A stretch of 64,000 nucleotides of DNA from Lachnospiraceae bacterium (GTDB lineage: Bacteria > Bacillota > Clostridia > Lachnospirales > Lachnospiraceae): NCBI GenBank assembly GCA_022845955.1, contig AP025576.1:868001-932000 (forward strand), in the 5' to 3' direction. Made by a program: the position numbers and the translations under genes. Below are positions 51,355 through 61,038 of this stretch, piece after piece. Under the pieces are notes generated by a model, which did not search any database, was not told where the DNA came from, and saw only the letters and a program-made list of their open reading frames with translations. Position 1 is the stretch's first letter; each line of letters begins with the position of its first letter.

Positions 51355-51678
51355 ATGGAAAAAGCCGTAGATGAAGTGATCAGCAGGCTGGCGGAGATCG
51401 AAGATACCGCCAACCGGATGAATGAAGCGGTGGAAGTGAGAAAAAAAGAGATTTCTGCCGAAATGGAAGCGAAGACAAGGGAATTTGACGAAGCCCTTGC
51501 CGCGGATACCCGGAAAAAACAGGAGGAGCTGCAGGAAAGGCTCATGAAGGAAAAAGAGGAAGCCCTGGCCGGTCTGAAAGAAGAAACCGGAAGGCTTCTG
51601 GAGAAGCTGCAGCAAAAATATGATAACGAGCATGGAAAGCTGAGCGACCGGCTTCTGAAAGAAATGGTTCGCAGCTGA
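51355..51678 (+). CDS. V-type ATPase subunit G/H-like stalk protein
   Basis: A 107-residue, almost wholly helical protein rich in Glu, Lys and Ala with heptad spacing (SRLAEIEDTANRMNEAVEVRKKE...). It fits the peripheral-stalk subunit (G/H type) that heads bacterial V-ATPase operons, forming a coiled coil with subunit E. GGCAGGAGGT lies before the ATG. The assignment rests on coiled-coil character and position. Confidence 0.75.
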   Translation: MEKAVDEVISRLAEIEDTANRMNEAVEVRKKEISAEMEAKTREFDEALAADTRKKQEELQERLMKEKEEALAGLKEETGRLLEKLQQKYDNEHGKLSDRLLKEMVRS

Positions 51679-51692
51679 AAGGACGAGGTGTT

Positions 51693-52775
51693 ATGAGTTT
51701 ATTCCGTTACAGCGGACTCTCCACGAAGGTGAAGGCCATGAGGGGCCGGCTGCTTTCCCAGGAGCAGTTCCGGGAAATGAGTGACCTGCACAGCGTACCC
51801 GAGGTCCTTTCCTACCTGAAAAAGCTTCCTTCCTACGGGAAGGTGCTGGCAGATAAGGATGAAACACATCTGCACAGAGGGGCGGCGGAGGCGCTGATAA
51901 AGCAGTCTCTCTATTATGATTTTGGCAAATTGTACAGATTTGCGGATTTGGAGCAAAGAGTATTTTTAGGAGATTATTTCATGCGGTATGAAGTGATTTT
52001 CCTGAAAAATGTGCTACGGTATCTGTTTGACAGCCAGGAGGACCGGACAGACATCGATCTGTCGGCCTACCAGGCTGTTTTTGAGCGTCATTCTTCCATG
52101 GATCCCCATGTGCTGATGGGGGCGGAAACCGTGGAGGGCCTCATAGGGCTGCTGCAGGATACGCCGTATGGAAAGGCGCTGGCGGTGGTGAATAAAGCCG
52201 GAGGGGCCAATCTGTTTGCTTATGAAACGGCTCTGGATATGCTTTTCTTCAAACAGCTGTGGCTGGATGTGAAAAAGCATCTGAAGAAGCAGGATCTGCA
52301 GGTCATACAGCGTTCTGCCGGACTGGAGGCGGATACGCTGAATATCCAGTGGATATACCGGGCTAAAAAATATTACCGTATGGCGCCTGCGGATATTTAT
52401 GCATTTCTGATTCCCATTCATTACCGGCTCTCCACCGAACAGGTCAAGCAGCTGGTGGAGGCCGAAAATGCCAAGGAATATATGGATGTCCTGCAGCAGA
52501 CCAGCTATGGCAGGCACCTTGAGGAATCGTCGTACGTACAGCTGGAAAAAATCTGCGGCAGGCTGATGGATAAGGTCCATCAGGCAAACCTTCGGACGGC
52601 AGGCTATTCCGCCGCCTGCCTGGACACCTATTTGTACGAAAAGGAACAAGAGGTGAATAAGGTGATTAAGGTAATCGAATGTGTCCGTTATGGTCTGCCC
52701 GCAGAGCGGATTAAAGAATATCTGGCGTCGGCTCCCGTTCAGGCAAAGGATGAATGGGATAAGACGTCTGCATAG
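51693..52775 (+). CDS. V-type ATP synthase subunit C
   Basis: A 360-residue soluble protein matching the V-ATPase central-socket subunit C/d (early YSGLSTKVKAMRGRLLSQEQF, repeated PADIYAFLIPIHYRLS-type helices). It joins the central rotor stalk to the membrane ring. It is 14 bp after the stalk gene, with a GGACGAGGTG site. Confidence 0.9.
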   Translation: MSLFRYSGLSTKVKAMRGRLLSQEQFREMSDLHSVPEVLSYLKKLPSYGKVLADKDETHLHRGAAEALIKQSLYYDFGKLYRFADLEQRVFLGDYFMRYEVIFLKNVLRYLFDSQEDRTDIDLSAYQAVFERHSSMDPHVLMGAETVEGLIGLLQDTPYGKALAVVNKAGGANLFAYETALDMLFFKQLWLDVKKHLKKQDLQVIQRSAGLEADTLNIQWIYRAKKYYRMAPADIYAFLIPIHYRLSTEQVKQLVEAENAKEYMDVLQQTSYGRHLEESSYVQLEKICGRLMDKVHQANLRTAGYSAACLDTYLYEKEQEVNKVIKVIECVRYGLPAERIKEYLASAPVQAKDEWDKTSA

Positions 52776-52787
52776 GAGGTGTAAGCA

Positions 52788-54743
52788 GTGATAGAAAAAA
52801 TGAAATTTATCAGTATTATCGGACCCAAGGAAGAGATAGACAGAGTGACCTCCGAATATCTGTACCGGTACGAAATACAGCTGGAGAATACGTTATCCGA
52901 ATTAAAAGACCTGAAGAATATCACTCCCTGTGCGGACAGTAATCCCTATCGGGACATCAAGGCAAAGGCAGAGGAGCTGGCTGGCCGTCTGACGGACGGG
53001 ACGCAGGACGGCGGGACGGCCGGCAGGATGGAGATTGAACCGGCCGTTTCCCTGGTTGAAGGGCTGTGGAAGGAGCTGGAGACGTGCAGACAGGCGAAAA
53101 GCGGCCTGGAGGCCGAACGCAGGAAAGTGACGGATCTGCTGACGAATATACGCCCTTTCCAGGATCTGCATTATGATGTGGCATCTATCCTCCATTTCAA
53201 ACATATTAAGTTCCGTTTCGGGAAAATTCCGGTGGAATCCTATTCCAAGCTGAAGGAATACCTCATGGACGATATCTGTTCCATATTTGATGAGTGCGGA
53301 AGGGATGAGAACTATATATGGGGTGTTTATTTTGTGCCTGCCGCCGAAGAGGAAAAGGTGGACGCCGTTTATGCGTCCCTCCATTTTGAAAGAACCTTCA
53401 TCGATGATGATTATGAGGGGACCGTGGAGGAGGCTTATGATAAGCTGAACGCCCGGAAAACGGAGCTGGACGGGAAGCTCCGGGAGCTTGAGGATACCTT
53501 CCTTAACCGGCTGGAGGAGCGCAAAAGCCAGATCCTGGCCGCGGCAAAACGGATCGGGGAGAGCGCCGAGTACTTTGATGTGCGCCGTCTGGCGGCCTTT
53601 ACCAGGGCAAAGGATACGGTGTTTTTTATTCTCTGCGGCTGGATGACGCAGGCGGATGCGGAGAAGTTTGAAAAGGAAATCGAAGGGGATGCGGATATTT
53701 TCTGTATGATTGAGGACGGAAAAGGAACAAGCCTGGAAAACCGGTTCCGCAAGCCTCCCACCAAGCTGAAAAACCCGGGGATTTTCAAGCCCTTTGAAAT
53801 GTTCATCCGGATGTACGGCCTTCCGGATTACCAGGAATTCGATCCCACGATTTTCGTGGCTGTAACCTATTCCATCATTTTCGGAGCCATGTTCGGGGAT
53901 GTGGGACAGGGGCTGTGCCTGTTCGCGGGCGGTATGCTCCTGTATAAGTTTAAAAAGCTCAACCTGGCGGCTATCGTAGGAAGCTGCGGTATCTTTTCCA
54001 CGCTGTTCGGTTTCTGTTTCGGCAGCGTATTCGGATTTGAGGATGTGATAGAGCCTCTCTGGCTGCGGCCTACAGAGGCGATGACAACGCTTCCGTTTAT
54101 CGGCAACCTGAACACGGTATTTGTGGTTGCGGTGGGATTGGGTATGGGACTGGTGCTGTTAATGATGGTATTCCACATCATCAACAGCCTGCGTGCGAAG
54201 GATTTGGGAGAAGCGCTGTTTGACACAAACGGTGTGGCCGGACTGGTATTTTACGGGGCCGTGGCCGCAGTGGTGGTGCTGTTCATGACGGGGCACTCCC
54301 TTCCGGCGGGAATTGTCCTTGTGGTGATGTTTGCGGTCCCTCTGCTGGTGATAGCCTGTAAGGAACCCCTTACCAACAAGCTGAACAAGAAGAAGGAGCT
54401 GATAGAAGGCGGCAAAGGGATGTTTGCGGTGCAGGCATTTTTTGAAATGTTTGAAGTGCTTCTCAGTTACTTTTCCAATACCCTTTCCTTTGTGCGTATC
54501 GGAGCCTTTGCGGTGAGCCATGCGGCTATGATGCAGGTTGTGCTCATGCTGGCCGGAGCGGAAAACGGGGGGACCCCCAACATCATCGTCATTATTATAG
54601 GCAACCTGATTGTCTGCGGTATGGAAGGGCTTATTGTGGGGATACAGGGCCTGCGTCTTCAGTACTATGAATTCTTCAGCCGGTTCTATAAGGGGGACGG
54701 CAGGGAGTTCAAGCCTTATGCAAAGACGGCAAAGAGCAATTAA
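52788..54743 (+). CDS. V-type ATP synthase subunit I
   Basis: A 651-residue subunit I/a: a cytoplasmic helical half (residues 1 to ~340) with coiled-coil stretches, and a membrane half from ~345 (FVAVTYSIIFGAMFGDVGQGL) with about seven helices. The ion-channel arginine is expected in the helix around LSFVRIGAFAVSHAAM, where an Arg is present. It forms the half-channels for H+ or Na+ against the K ring. GTG 52788 follows TAGGAGGTGTAAG. Length is normal for the family. Confidence 0.93.
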   Translation: MIEKMKFISIIGPKEEIDRVTSEYLYRYEIQLENTLSELKDLKNITPCADSNPYRDIKAKAEELAGRLTDGTQDGGTAGRMEIEPAVSLVEGLWKELETCRQAKSGLEAERRKVTDLLTNIRPFQDLHYDVASILHFKHIKFRFGKIPVESYSKLKEYLMDDICSIFDECGRDENYIWGVYFVPAAEEEKVDAVYASLHFERTFIDDDYEGTVEEAYDKLNARKTELDGKLRELEDTFLNRLEERKSQILAAAKRIGESAEYFDVRRLAAFTRAKDTVFFILCGWMTQADAEKFEKEIEGDADIFCMIEDGKGTSLENRFRKPPTKLKNPGIFKPFEMFIRMYGLPDYQEFDPTIFVAVTYSIIFGAMFGDVGQGLCLFAGGMLLYKFKKLNLAAIVGSCGIFSTLFGFCFGSVFGFEDVIEPLWLRPTEAMTTLPFIGNLNTVFVVAVGLGMGLVLLMMVFHIINSLRAKDLGEALFDTNGVAGLVFYGAVAAVVVLFMTGHSLPAGIVLVVMFAVPLLVIACKEPLTNKLNKKKELIEGGKGMFAVQAFFEMFEVLLSYFSNTLSFVRIGAFAVSHAAMMQVVLMLAGAENGGTPNIIVIIIGNLIVCGMEGLIVGIQGLRLQYYEFFSRFYKGDGREFKPYAKTAKSN

Positions 54744-54790
54744 AAGTACAAACATATAACAAGAAAAGGACTAATAGGAGGTCATTTATC

Positions 54791-55231
54791 ATGGCAAAAG
54801 TATTATTATTTACAGCATTAATTTTAAGCATTGTGGTACCTTTCCGGATGTATTTTAAGGGAGAAAAATCCAAAAGAAGATATAAGATATCCCTGGCGGT
54901 CAATGCCGTCGCCTTTTTCGGCCTCATGCTGGGAACCGGCCTTGTGATGTTCGGCGGCCAGGCATCCGCTGCGGATGCGGCAAATGCGGCGGCGGCAACA
55001 GCTGCCGCGGGCGGTATGGCAACCGGTTTGGGCTATCTGGCCGCGGGCCTTTCCATCGGCCTTTCCTGCGTGGGCGGCGGTATCGCCGTTGCCAGTGCGG
55101 CAAGCGCGGCGCTGGGAGCTATCAGCGAAGATTCCTCCATCCTTGGTAAGTCCCTGATCTTTGTAGGTCTTGCCGAAGGTGTCTGCCTCTACGGTCTGAT
55201 CATCGCCTTCATGATCCTTGGTAAACTGTAA
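54791..55231 (+). CDS. V-type ATP synthase subunit K (rotor ring proteolipid)
   Basis: A 146-residue hydrophobic subunit with about four helices. The Ala/Gly-rich pair (GLGYLAAGLSIGLSCVGGGIAV and the last helix) carries the ion-binding Glu in GLAEGVCLYGL. The first half (LLFTALILSIVVPF, then AVAFFGLMLGTGLVMFG) lacks a matching carboxylate, so only one Glu-bearing hairpin is present per chain. TAGGAGGT precedes the ATG. Its stop overlaps the next start by one base. Whether it binds Na+ or H+ is not readable with confidence. Confidence 0.9.
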   Translation: MAKVLLFTALILSIVVPFRMYFKGEKSKRRYKISLAVNAVAFFGLMLGTGLVMFGGQASAADAANAAAATAAAGGMATGLGYLAAGLSIGLSCVGGGIAVASAASAALGAISEDSSILGKSLIFVGLAEGVCLYGLIIAFMILGKL

Positions 55232-55539
55232 TGAAAATGTATCTTATCAGCGATAACATTGATTCCTACACCGGCATGAGACTTGCCGGCGTAGAAGGGG
55301 CGGTGGTCCATGAAAAGCAGGAGCTGAAGGCAGAAATCGACAAGGTGCTTGCCGATAAGGAAATCGGGATCCTGCTGCTCACGGAAAAATTCGGAAGGGA
55401 TTTTCCGGATGTCGTCAACAATGTGAAGCTGAATTATAAAGTGCCGCTGGTGGTTGAGATACCTGACAGACATGGTACCGGCCGGAGATCGGATTTTATT
55501 ACGGCATATGTGAACGAAGCTATCGGTATCAAGTTGTAA
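55231..55539 (+). CDS. V-type ATP synthase subunit F
   Basis: A 102-residue subunit F: MKMYLISDNIDSYTGMRLAG start, EKQELKAEIDKVLADKEIGILLLTEKF and VPLVVEIPDRHG. It attaches to the central stalk with D. It shares one base (TAATG) with the K gene. Confidence 0.92.
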   Translation: MKMYLISDNIDSYTGMRLAGVEGAVVHEKQELKAEIDKVLADKEIGILLLTEKFGRDFPDVVNNVKLNYKVPLVVEIPDRHGTGRRSDFITAYVNEAIGIKL

Positions 55540-55583
55540 CTGTGAAGAAACGGAACAGTTCAGGTTATAATAGGAGGTTCTTT

Positions 55584-56156
55584 ATGACAACAGAGGAAAA
55601 GTTAAAGCATTTCCTGGATGTGACGACGGAAAGCACCAACGCGAAGAATGCGAGGGTTCTTACTGATTATACAAATGCGCTGGAAAAAGCGCTGGAAGAG
55701 CACAAGGAAGAGAGCACGAGAAAAGCGGCTCTGCAGCTGAAGCTTTCCGAGGACAGCTTTAAAAAGAAGCAGAACGCCGAAATTGCCAGGGCACAGCTGC
55801 AAATCCGGGAAAAGGTGGGCGAACTTTCCGAGGAACTCAAGGCGAAGCTTTTTACTGAGGTAAGGGATAAGCTGGAGAACTATATGGATACCAGGGAGTA
55901 CCAGGATTATCTGGTGGCTGAAATCCGAAAGGCGAAGAAATTTGCCGGAGGGGATGAGGTGCTTATTTATATTGACCCGGCGGATTCCGGCAAGATCAAT
56001 TCTCTGGCATCCATGACCAATACCACGGTTGAAGTGAGCAAATATGGTTTTGGCGGCGGTATCCGCGCGTTAATCCGTTCCAGGAATATACTGATAGATC
56101 AGTCCTTTGAAACAAAGCTTAAGGAAGCGGAAGGAGCTTTTGTTTTTCAGGTATAG
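55584..56156 (+). CDS. V-type ATP synthase subunit E
   Basis: A 190-residue peripheral-stalk subunit: N-terminal long helix rich in Lys/Glu (residues ~30-100) and a C-terminal alpha/beta domain (VEVSKYGFGGGIRALIRSRNI). ATG 55584 follows AGGAGG; an in-frame start at 55542 would add 14 residues without a site. It pairs with the 51355 coiled-coil subunit. Confidence 0.88.
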   Translation: MTTEEKLKHFLDVTTESTNAKNARVLTDYTNALEKALEEHKEESTRKAALQLKLSEDSFKKKQNAEIARAQLQIREKVGELSEELKAKLFTEVRDKLENYMDTREYQDYLVAEIRKAKKFAGGDEVLIYIDPADSGKINSLASMTNTTVEVSKYGFGGGIRALIRSRNILIDQSFETKLKEAEGAFVFQV

Positions 56157-56201
56157 GGCTTGACAGGCCGTAACTTATGACAGAAAGTGAGAGATCTTGT
56201 T

Positions 56202-57968
56202 ATGGAAAAAACAGGAAAGATATATGGAATTAACGGGCCTGTAATTACGATAAAAGGTGATGTGGGATTTTCCATGGGTGAAATGGTCTACGCCGGCGAA
56301 GAGAAGCTGATCGGAGAGGTCATTTCCCTGACAAAGGAATTTACCACCATTCAGGTGTACGAAGAAACCTCCGGAATGAAGCCCGGGGAAACGATTACAG
56401 GTACAGGAGCCACTTTGTCCGTAACGCTGGCGCCGGGAATCCTGAATAACATATTTGACGGTATTGAGAGGCCGTTGGAAGAGGTGGCAAAGATCTCCGG
56501 CGACTTTATCAGCAGGGGCTTTGCCGTGGATGCGCTGGATACCCATAAGGAATGGGATACCAAGATACTGGTGAAGAAAGGGGATAAGGTCAGCGGAGGC
56601 ACCATCCTGGCCGAAGTACCGGAAACCCCCGCTATTGTGCATAAGGTTATGGTACCTCCCGGAACGCAGGGGTATATCATCAGTGCGGCGCAGGACGGAA
56701 AATATACCATCAGTGATACGCTCGCGGTGCTCCAGAAGGCGGACGGTACGGAAACTGCGCTGACGATGGTGCAGAAATGGCCTATCAGACGTCCCCGTCC
56801 CACGGCAAGAAGGTTCCCGGTTTCCCAGCCCCTGGTAACCGGCCAGAGGATACTGGATACCCTGTTCCCTATCGCCAAAGGGGGGACTGCGGCAATTCCC
56901 GGCGGGTTCGGAACGGGGAAAACGATGACCCAGCATTCCATTGCCAAATGGTCCGATGCGGATATTATCATATATATCGGCTGTGGGGAACGCGGCAATG
57001 AGATGACGGAGGTATTGGAGGATTTCTCTAAGCTGATCGACCCCAAATCGGGAAATCCCCTGATGGACAGGACGGTGCTGATTGCGAATACCTCTAACAT
57101 GCCGGTGGCGGCCCGTGAAGCAAGTGTATACACCGGGGTTACCCTGGCGGAATATTACAGGGATATGGGCTACCATGTGGCGATTATGGCCGATTCCACC
57201 TCCCGTTGGGCCGAGGCTCTGCGTGAGCTTTCCGGACGTCTGGAGGAAATGCCTGCCGAGGAAGGCTTCCCCGCCTATCTTGCCAGCCGTTTGTCCGCGT
57301 TTTACGAACGGGCCGGTATGGTGCAGAATCTGAACGGCACGGAGGGAAGCGTATCCATCATCGGTGCGGTATCCCCCCAGGGCGGCGATTTTTCCGAACC
57401 GGTTACCCAGAATACCAAGCGTTTTGTCCGCTGCTTCTGGGGACTGGACAAGGGACTGGCCCATGAGAGGCATTTTCCCGCCATCAGCTGGCTGTCCAGC
57501 TACAGCGAATATCTGCCGGATCTGGCGGGCTGGTATGCGGATCATGTGGGGAGTGATTTCATAGACAACAGAAACCAGCTGGTATCCATACTGACCCAGG
57601 AAAGCGGTCTTATGGAAATCGTCAAGCTCATCGGAGGCGATGTGCTGCCCGACGATCAGAAGCTGACGCTGGAAATCGCCAGGGTTATCCGTCTGGGCTT
57701 CCTGCAGCAGAATGCATTCCACCCGGAGGATACCTGTGTGCCCCTGGCGAAGCAGAAGCTGATGATGGAGACTATCCTTTACCTGTACCAGAAGTCCAAA
57801 GTGCTCATATCCATGGGGATGCCCATGTCGGTGCTGCGGGAGGATCCCATATTTGACAAGGTGATTTCTATCAAGTATGATGTGGAAAACAGCCGTCTGG
57901 ATAAATTTGAAGATTATAAGAAGGCAATTGATAAGTTTTACGATGATGTCATTGCCAGAAATGCATAA
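56202..57968 (+). CDS. V-type ATP synthase subunit A (catalytic)
   Basis: A 588-residue catalytic subunit. Walker A is GGFGTGKT with K240/T241, and the long non-homologous insert typical of V-type A (residues ~110-190: ETPAIVHKVMVPPGTQGYI) is present, with MADSTSRWAEALRE and YCGERGNEMTEVL-like segments (here GCGERGNEMTEV). ATG 56202 gives the family-like start MEKTGKIYGINGPV; a GTG at 56187 is possible. It hydrolyses or makes ATP at the A-B interfaces. Confidence 0.96.
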   Translation: MEKTGKIYGINGPVITIKGDVGFSMGEMVYAGEEKLIGEVISLTKEFTTIQVYEETSGMKPGETITGTGATLSVTLAPGILNNIFDGIERPLEEVAKISGDFISRGFAVDALDTHKEWDTKILVKKGDKVSGGTILAEVPETPAIVHKVMVPPGTQGYIISAAQDGKYTISDTLAVLQKADGTETALTMVQKWPIRRPRPTARRFPVSQPLVTGQRILDTLFPIAKGGTAAIPGGFGTGKTMTQHSIAKWSDADIIIYIGCGERGNEMTEVLEDFSKLIDPKSGNPLMDRTVLIANTSNMPVAAREASVYTGVTLAEYYRDMGYHVAIMADSTSRWAEALRELSGRLEEMPAEEGFPAYLASRLSAFYERAGMVQNLNGTEGSVSIIGAVSPQGGDFSEPVTQNTKRFVRCFWGLDKGLAHERHFPAISWLSSYSEYLPDLAGWYADHVGSDFIDNRNQLVSILTQESGLMEIVKLIGGDVLPDDQKLTLEIARVIRLGFLQQNAFHPEDTCVPLAKQKLMMETILYLYQKSKVLISMGMPMSVLREDPIFDKVISIKYDVENSRLDKFEDYKKAIDKFYDDVIARNA

Positions 57969-57980
57969 AGGAGGCGCATT

Positions 57981-59369
57981 ATGGCAATAGAATATTTGGG
58001 CTTGCACAGTGTGAACGGCCCGTTTGTAGTATTGGAAGGCGTCCAGGGCGCATCCTTTGACGAGGTGGTGGAAATCACCATGGACAATGGCGCGGATCGC
58101 TTGCTGGGCCGAGTTGTGGAAATCAATGAGGATAAAGCGGTGGTGCAGGTGTTTGAAAAGACGGAAAACCTGTCCCTGCAGAACACCCACACCCGGTTTA
58201 CCGGGCATCCCATGGAAATCGGGCTTTCCGAAAGCCTGCTGGGAAGAACCTTCAACGGTATCGGCGAACCCATCGATAATCTGGGGGAAATCGTGGCGGA
58301 GAAAAAGGCGGATGTGAACGGCAAACCCCTGAACCCGGTGAGAAGGGAATATCCCCGTAACTATATCCGTACCGGCGTTTCCGCCATTGACGGGCTGACA
58401 ACGCTGATCCGGGGGCAGAAGCTCCCTATTTTCTCCGGAAACGGCCTTCCCCATGACCAGCTGGCTGCGCAGATTGTGCGCCAGGCATCCCTGGGAGATA
58501 ATTCCGAGGAGAAGTTCGCTATTGTTTTTGCCGCCATGGGCGTAAAATATGACGTGGCGGAATATTTTAAAAGCACCTTTGAGGAAAGCGGCGTATCCGA
58601 TCATGTGGTCATGTTCCTGAACCTGGCGAACGACCCGGTGGTGGAAAGGCTGATCACCCCCAAGGTGGCTCTTACCGTGGCGGAATATCTGGCATTTGAA
58701 AAGAGCATGCACATCCTGGTTATCCTGACGGATATGACATCCTTTGCCGAGGCCATGCGTGAGGTATCCTCCAGCAAGGGGGAAATCCCGTCCCGTAAGG
58801 GGTATCCGGGTTATCTCTACAGTGAGCTGGCAACCATTTATGAACGGGCCGGCATTGTGGAAGGCGTGGACGGTTCGGTGACCCAGATCCCCATACTTAC
58901 CATGCCCAACGACGATATCACCCATCCCATCCCGGATCTGACCGGATATATTACGGAGGGACAGATCGTCCTGGACCGGGAGCTGAACGGGAAATCCGTG
59001 TACCCTCCCATCAATGTGCTTCCTTCTTTGTCCCGTCTGATGAAGGACGGTATCGGAGAGGGCTATACCAGGGCGGATCACGCAGACGCCGCCAACCAGC
59101 TTTTTGCCTCCTATGCCAAGGTGGGGGACGCCAGGGCGCTGGCAAGCGTTATCGGTGAAGATGAGCTTTCCCCTCTGGATAAAAAGTATCTGGAATTCGG
59201 GAAAGCCTTTGAGGCACGTTTCGTAGGCCAGGGGCAGGAGGAAAACCGGACAATCCGGGAGACCCTGGATATCGGCTGGGAGCTTCTGCATATGCTTCCC
59301 AGGGAGGAGCTGGACCGTGTCAATACCAAGGTACTGGATCAGTATTATCCCGCCGGGGAGAAGGCGTAA
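57981..59369 (+). CDS. V-type ATP synthase subunit B
   Basis: A 462-residue regulatory nucleotide-binding subunit: [17 protein letters not shown] start, [19 protein letters not shown] in place of a true P-loop, [17 protein letters not shown] and [25 protein letters not shown] precedes the ATG 12 bp after subunit A. It makes the alternating A3B3 head. Confidence 0.96.
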   Translation: MAIEYLGLHSVNGPFVVLEGVQGASFDEVVEITMDNGADRLLGRVVEINEDKAVVQVFEKTENLSLQNTHTRFTGHPMEIGLSESLLGRTFNGIGEPIDNLGEIVAEKKADVNGKPLNPVRREYPRNYIRTGVSAIDGLTTLIRGQKLPIFSGNGLPHDQLAAQIVRQASLGDNSEEKFAIVFAAMGVKYDVAEYFKSTFEESGVSDHVVMFLNLANDPVVERLITPKVALTVAEYLAFEKSMHILVILTDMTSFAEAMREVSSSKGEIPSRKGYPGYLYSELATIYERAGIVEGVDGSVTQIPILTMPNDDITHPIPDLTGYITEGQIVLDRELNGKSVYPPINVLPSLSRLMKDGIGEGYTRADHADAANQLFASYAKVGDARALASVIGEDELSPLDKKYLEFGKAFEARFVGQGQEENRTIRETLDIGWELLHMLPREELDRVNTKVLDQYYPAGEKA

Positions 59370-59387
59370 AGGAAAGGGTGTGAGCAC

Positions 59388-60029
59388 ATGGCAGAGAAAA
59401 ACATATTTCCTACCAAAGGCAACCTGATCATGGTAAAGAATTCCCTGGAGCTGGCAAAACAGGGCTATGAGCTGATGGATAAAAAAAGGAATATCCTCAT
59501 ACGGGAGCTGATGAACCTGAATGAGGAAGCAAAGGCCATCCAGTCGGAAATCAACGAGACCTTTACCAATGCCTATGAAGCCCTTCAGCAGGCGAATATC
59601 GAAGTGGGAATCCATTACGTGCAGGAAATATCCCACGCGGTGCCGATAGAAACTTCCGTCCGCATTAAAACAAGAAGCATTATGGGAACGGAGATCCCCA
59701 AGGTGGAATATACGCCGGATGAGGCCGGTCCCAGCTATGGCTTCTACAGCACGAGGGAGTCCGTGGACAGGGCCAGGGAAGGCTTTTTGAAGGTGAAGGA
59801 GCTGACAATCAAGCTGTCTATGGTGGAAAACGCCGCATACCGGCTGGCAATGAACATCCGCAAGACGCAGAAACGTGCCAATGCGCTGAAGAACATCACC
59901 ATCCCTACCTACACGGCGCTGGTTAAAGATATCAGCAATGCCCTGGAGGAAAAGGAACGGGAAGAATTCACCAGGCTGAAGGTGATAAAACGTAACATGA
60001 ATAAGAAAAAAGCGCAGGAGGCCGGATGA
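59388..60029 (+). CDS. V-type ATP synthase subunit D
   Basis: A 213-residue central-rotor shaft: long N- and C-terminal helices (PTKGNLIMVKNSLELAKQGYELMDKKR; RRANALKNITIP-like QKRANALKNITIPTY) that form the coiled coil inside the A3B3 head. The order H-C-I-K-F-E-A-B-D is a complete bacterial V-ATPase. The stop overlaps the next ATG by four bases. Confidence 0.95.
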   Translation: MAEKNIFPTKGNLIMVKNSLELAKQGYELMDKKRNILIRELMNLNEEAKAIQSEINETFTNAYEALQQANIEVGIHYVQEISHAVPIETSVRIKTRSIMGTEIPKVEYTPDEAGPSYGFYSTRESVDRAREGFLKVKELTIKLSMVENAAYRLAMNIRKTQKRANALKNITIPTYTALVKDISNALEEKEREEFTRLKVIKRNMNKKKAQEAG

Positions 60030-60838
60030 AAGAGATCAGAAGAATCCCCTTGGAGGGACTGCATAATACCAGAGATTTAGGCGGTTTTGAAACGGCGGAC
60101 GGAAAGAAAATACGCCCCCGCAGGCTGCTGCGCAGCGGGCAGCTGGCCGGTATGACCGAAACGGATAAACAGATACTCACACAAGAGTACGGACTGCGCA
60201 CAGATGTGGACTTCCGCACCGGACAAGAACGCGGCGAGGCCCCGGATCCCGAACTCCCCGGGGTGGCCTATGTGGTAAATCCCATTCTCAGCGATCAGGC
60301 GATCGGAATCACCCGGGAACAATCCGCCGAAAAGGACATGATGAAAATGCTGGTACAGCAGATGGGCAGCAGCGAGAAGGCGGCGGAGGAATATATGGCA
60401 GGCCTGTACCGCAATCTGGTCATGGATCCTTTTTCCAGACAGCAGTACCGGAAGTTTTTTGACATCCTCCTGGCACAGGAGGAAGGCGCCGTCCTGTGGC
60501 ACTGCAGCGCCGGGAAGGATCGTGTGGGCGTGGGCACCGCCCTGCTCCTGTCCGCTCTGAATGTGCCCAGAGAGACTATTCTGGCAGATTACATGATGGT
60601 GAATACCTTTACTGCGGATGTGGTGGAGGGCCATCTGGAAAAGCTGAAGGAACGCCTGCAGAACCCGCAGCTCATTGACTGCCTCAGGGAATTGATGCAG
60701 GTGCAGGAAAGCTATCTTATCCGTGTGTTCCAGGCCATTGAAGAAACGTATGGCACAATGGATGCGTTTCTGGAAAAGGAAATGGGACTGGATGAAGAGA
60801 GAAGGGAACGGCTCCGGGAGATGTATCTGGAGGTATGA
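60026..60838 (+). CDS. Tyrosine-protein phosphatase family protein
   Basis: A 270-residue protein of the bacterial Y_phosphatase3 kind: N terminus LEGLHNTRDLGGFETADGK, LRSGQLAGMTETD and active-site loop HCSAGKDRVG with nucleophile C160 and R166. Family members dephosphorylate phosphotyrosine or phosphoinositides. It overlaps the subunit D gene by four bases, so it is made with the V-ATPase; whether it acts on the ATPase or just rides on the operon is unknown. Confidence 0.9.
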   Translation: MKEIRRIPLEGLHNTRDLGGFETADGKKIRPRRLLRSGQLAGMTETDKQILTQEYGLRTDVDFRTGQERGEAPDPELPGVAYVVNPILSDQAIGITREQSAEKDMMKMLVQQMGSSEKAAEEYMAGLYRNLVMDPFSRQQYRKFFDILLAQEEGAVLWHCSAGKDRVGVGTALLLSALNVPRETILADYMMVNTFTADVVEGHLEKLKERLQNPQLIDCLRELMQVQESYLIRVFQAIEETYGTMDAFLEKEMGLDEERRERLREMYLEV

Positions 60839-60884
60839 AAACGGGGGGCAAATCTATAATTCTTTATAGATTTGTCTCCCGTTT
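60838..60884. terminator. Terminator of V-ATPase operon
   Basis: AAACGGGGGGCAAATCTATA and TATAGATTTGTCTCCCGTTT form a ~19-bp stem (one mismatch) just after the phosphatase stop. It has A and T ends. Confidence 0.8.
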
Positions 60885-61038
60885 CCTGTATTAATGACAG
60901 ATAGATATCTGGCCTCAATTGCTGTATACTTAAGAAGGCGGCAGTGCCGGCGCCGGAAGATTTATCGCAGGATAGAGACCATACAGGAAATCACTATCCT
61001 GTTGGGGTGTGCACTAATTAAGTAGAAAGGATGGGAAG

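Noticed and set aside
56175..59636. 1153-codon minus-strand open frame across V-ATPase genes
   Set aside because: It is the antisense of subunits A, B and D, whose motifs are intact; long antisense frames arise from codon bias.
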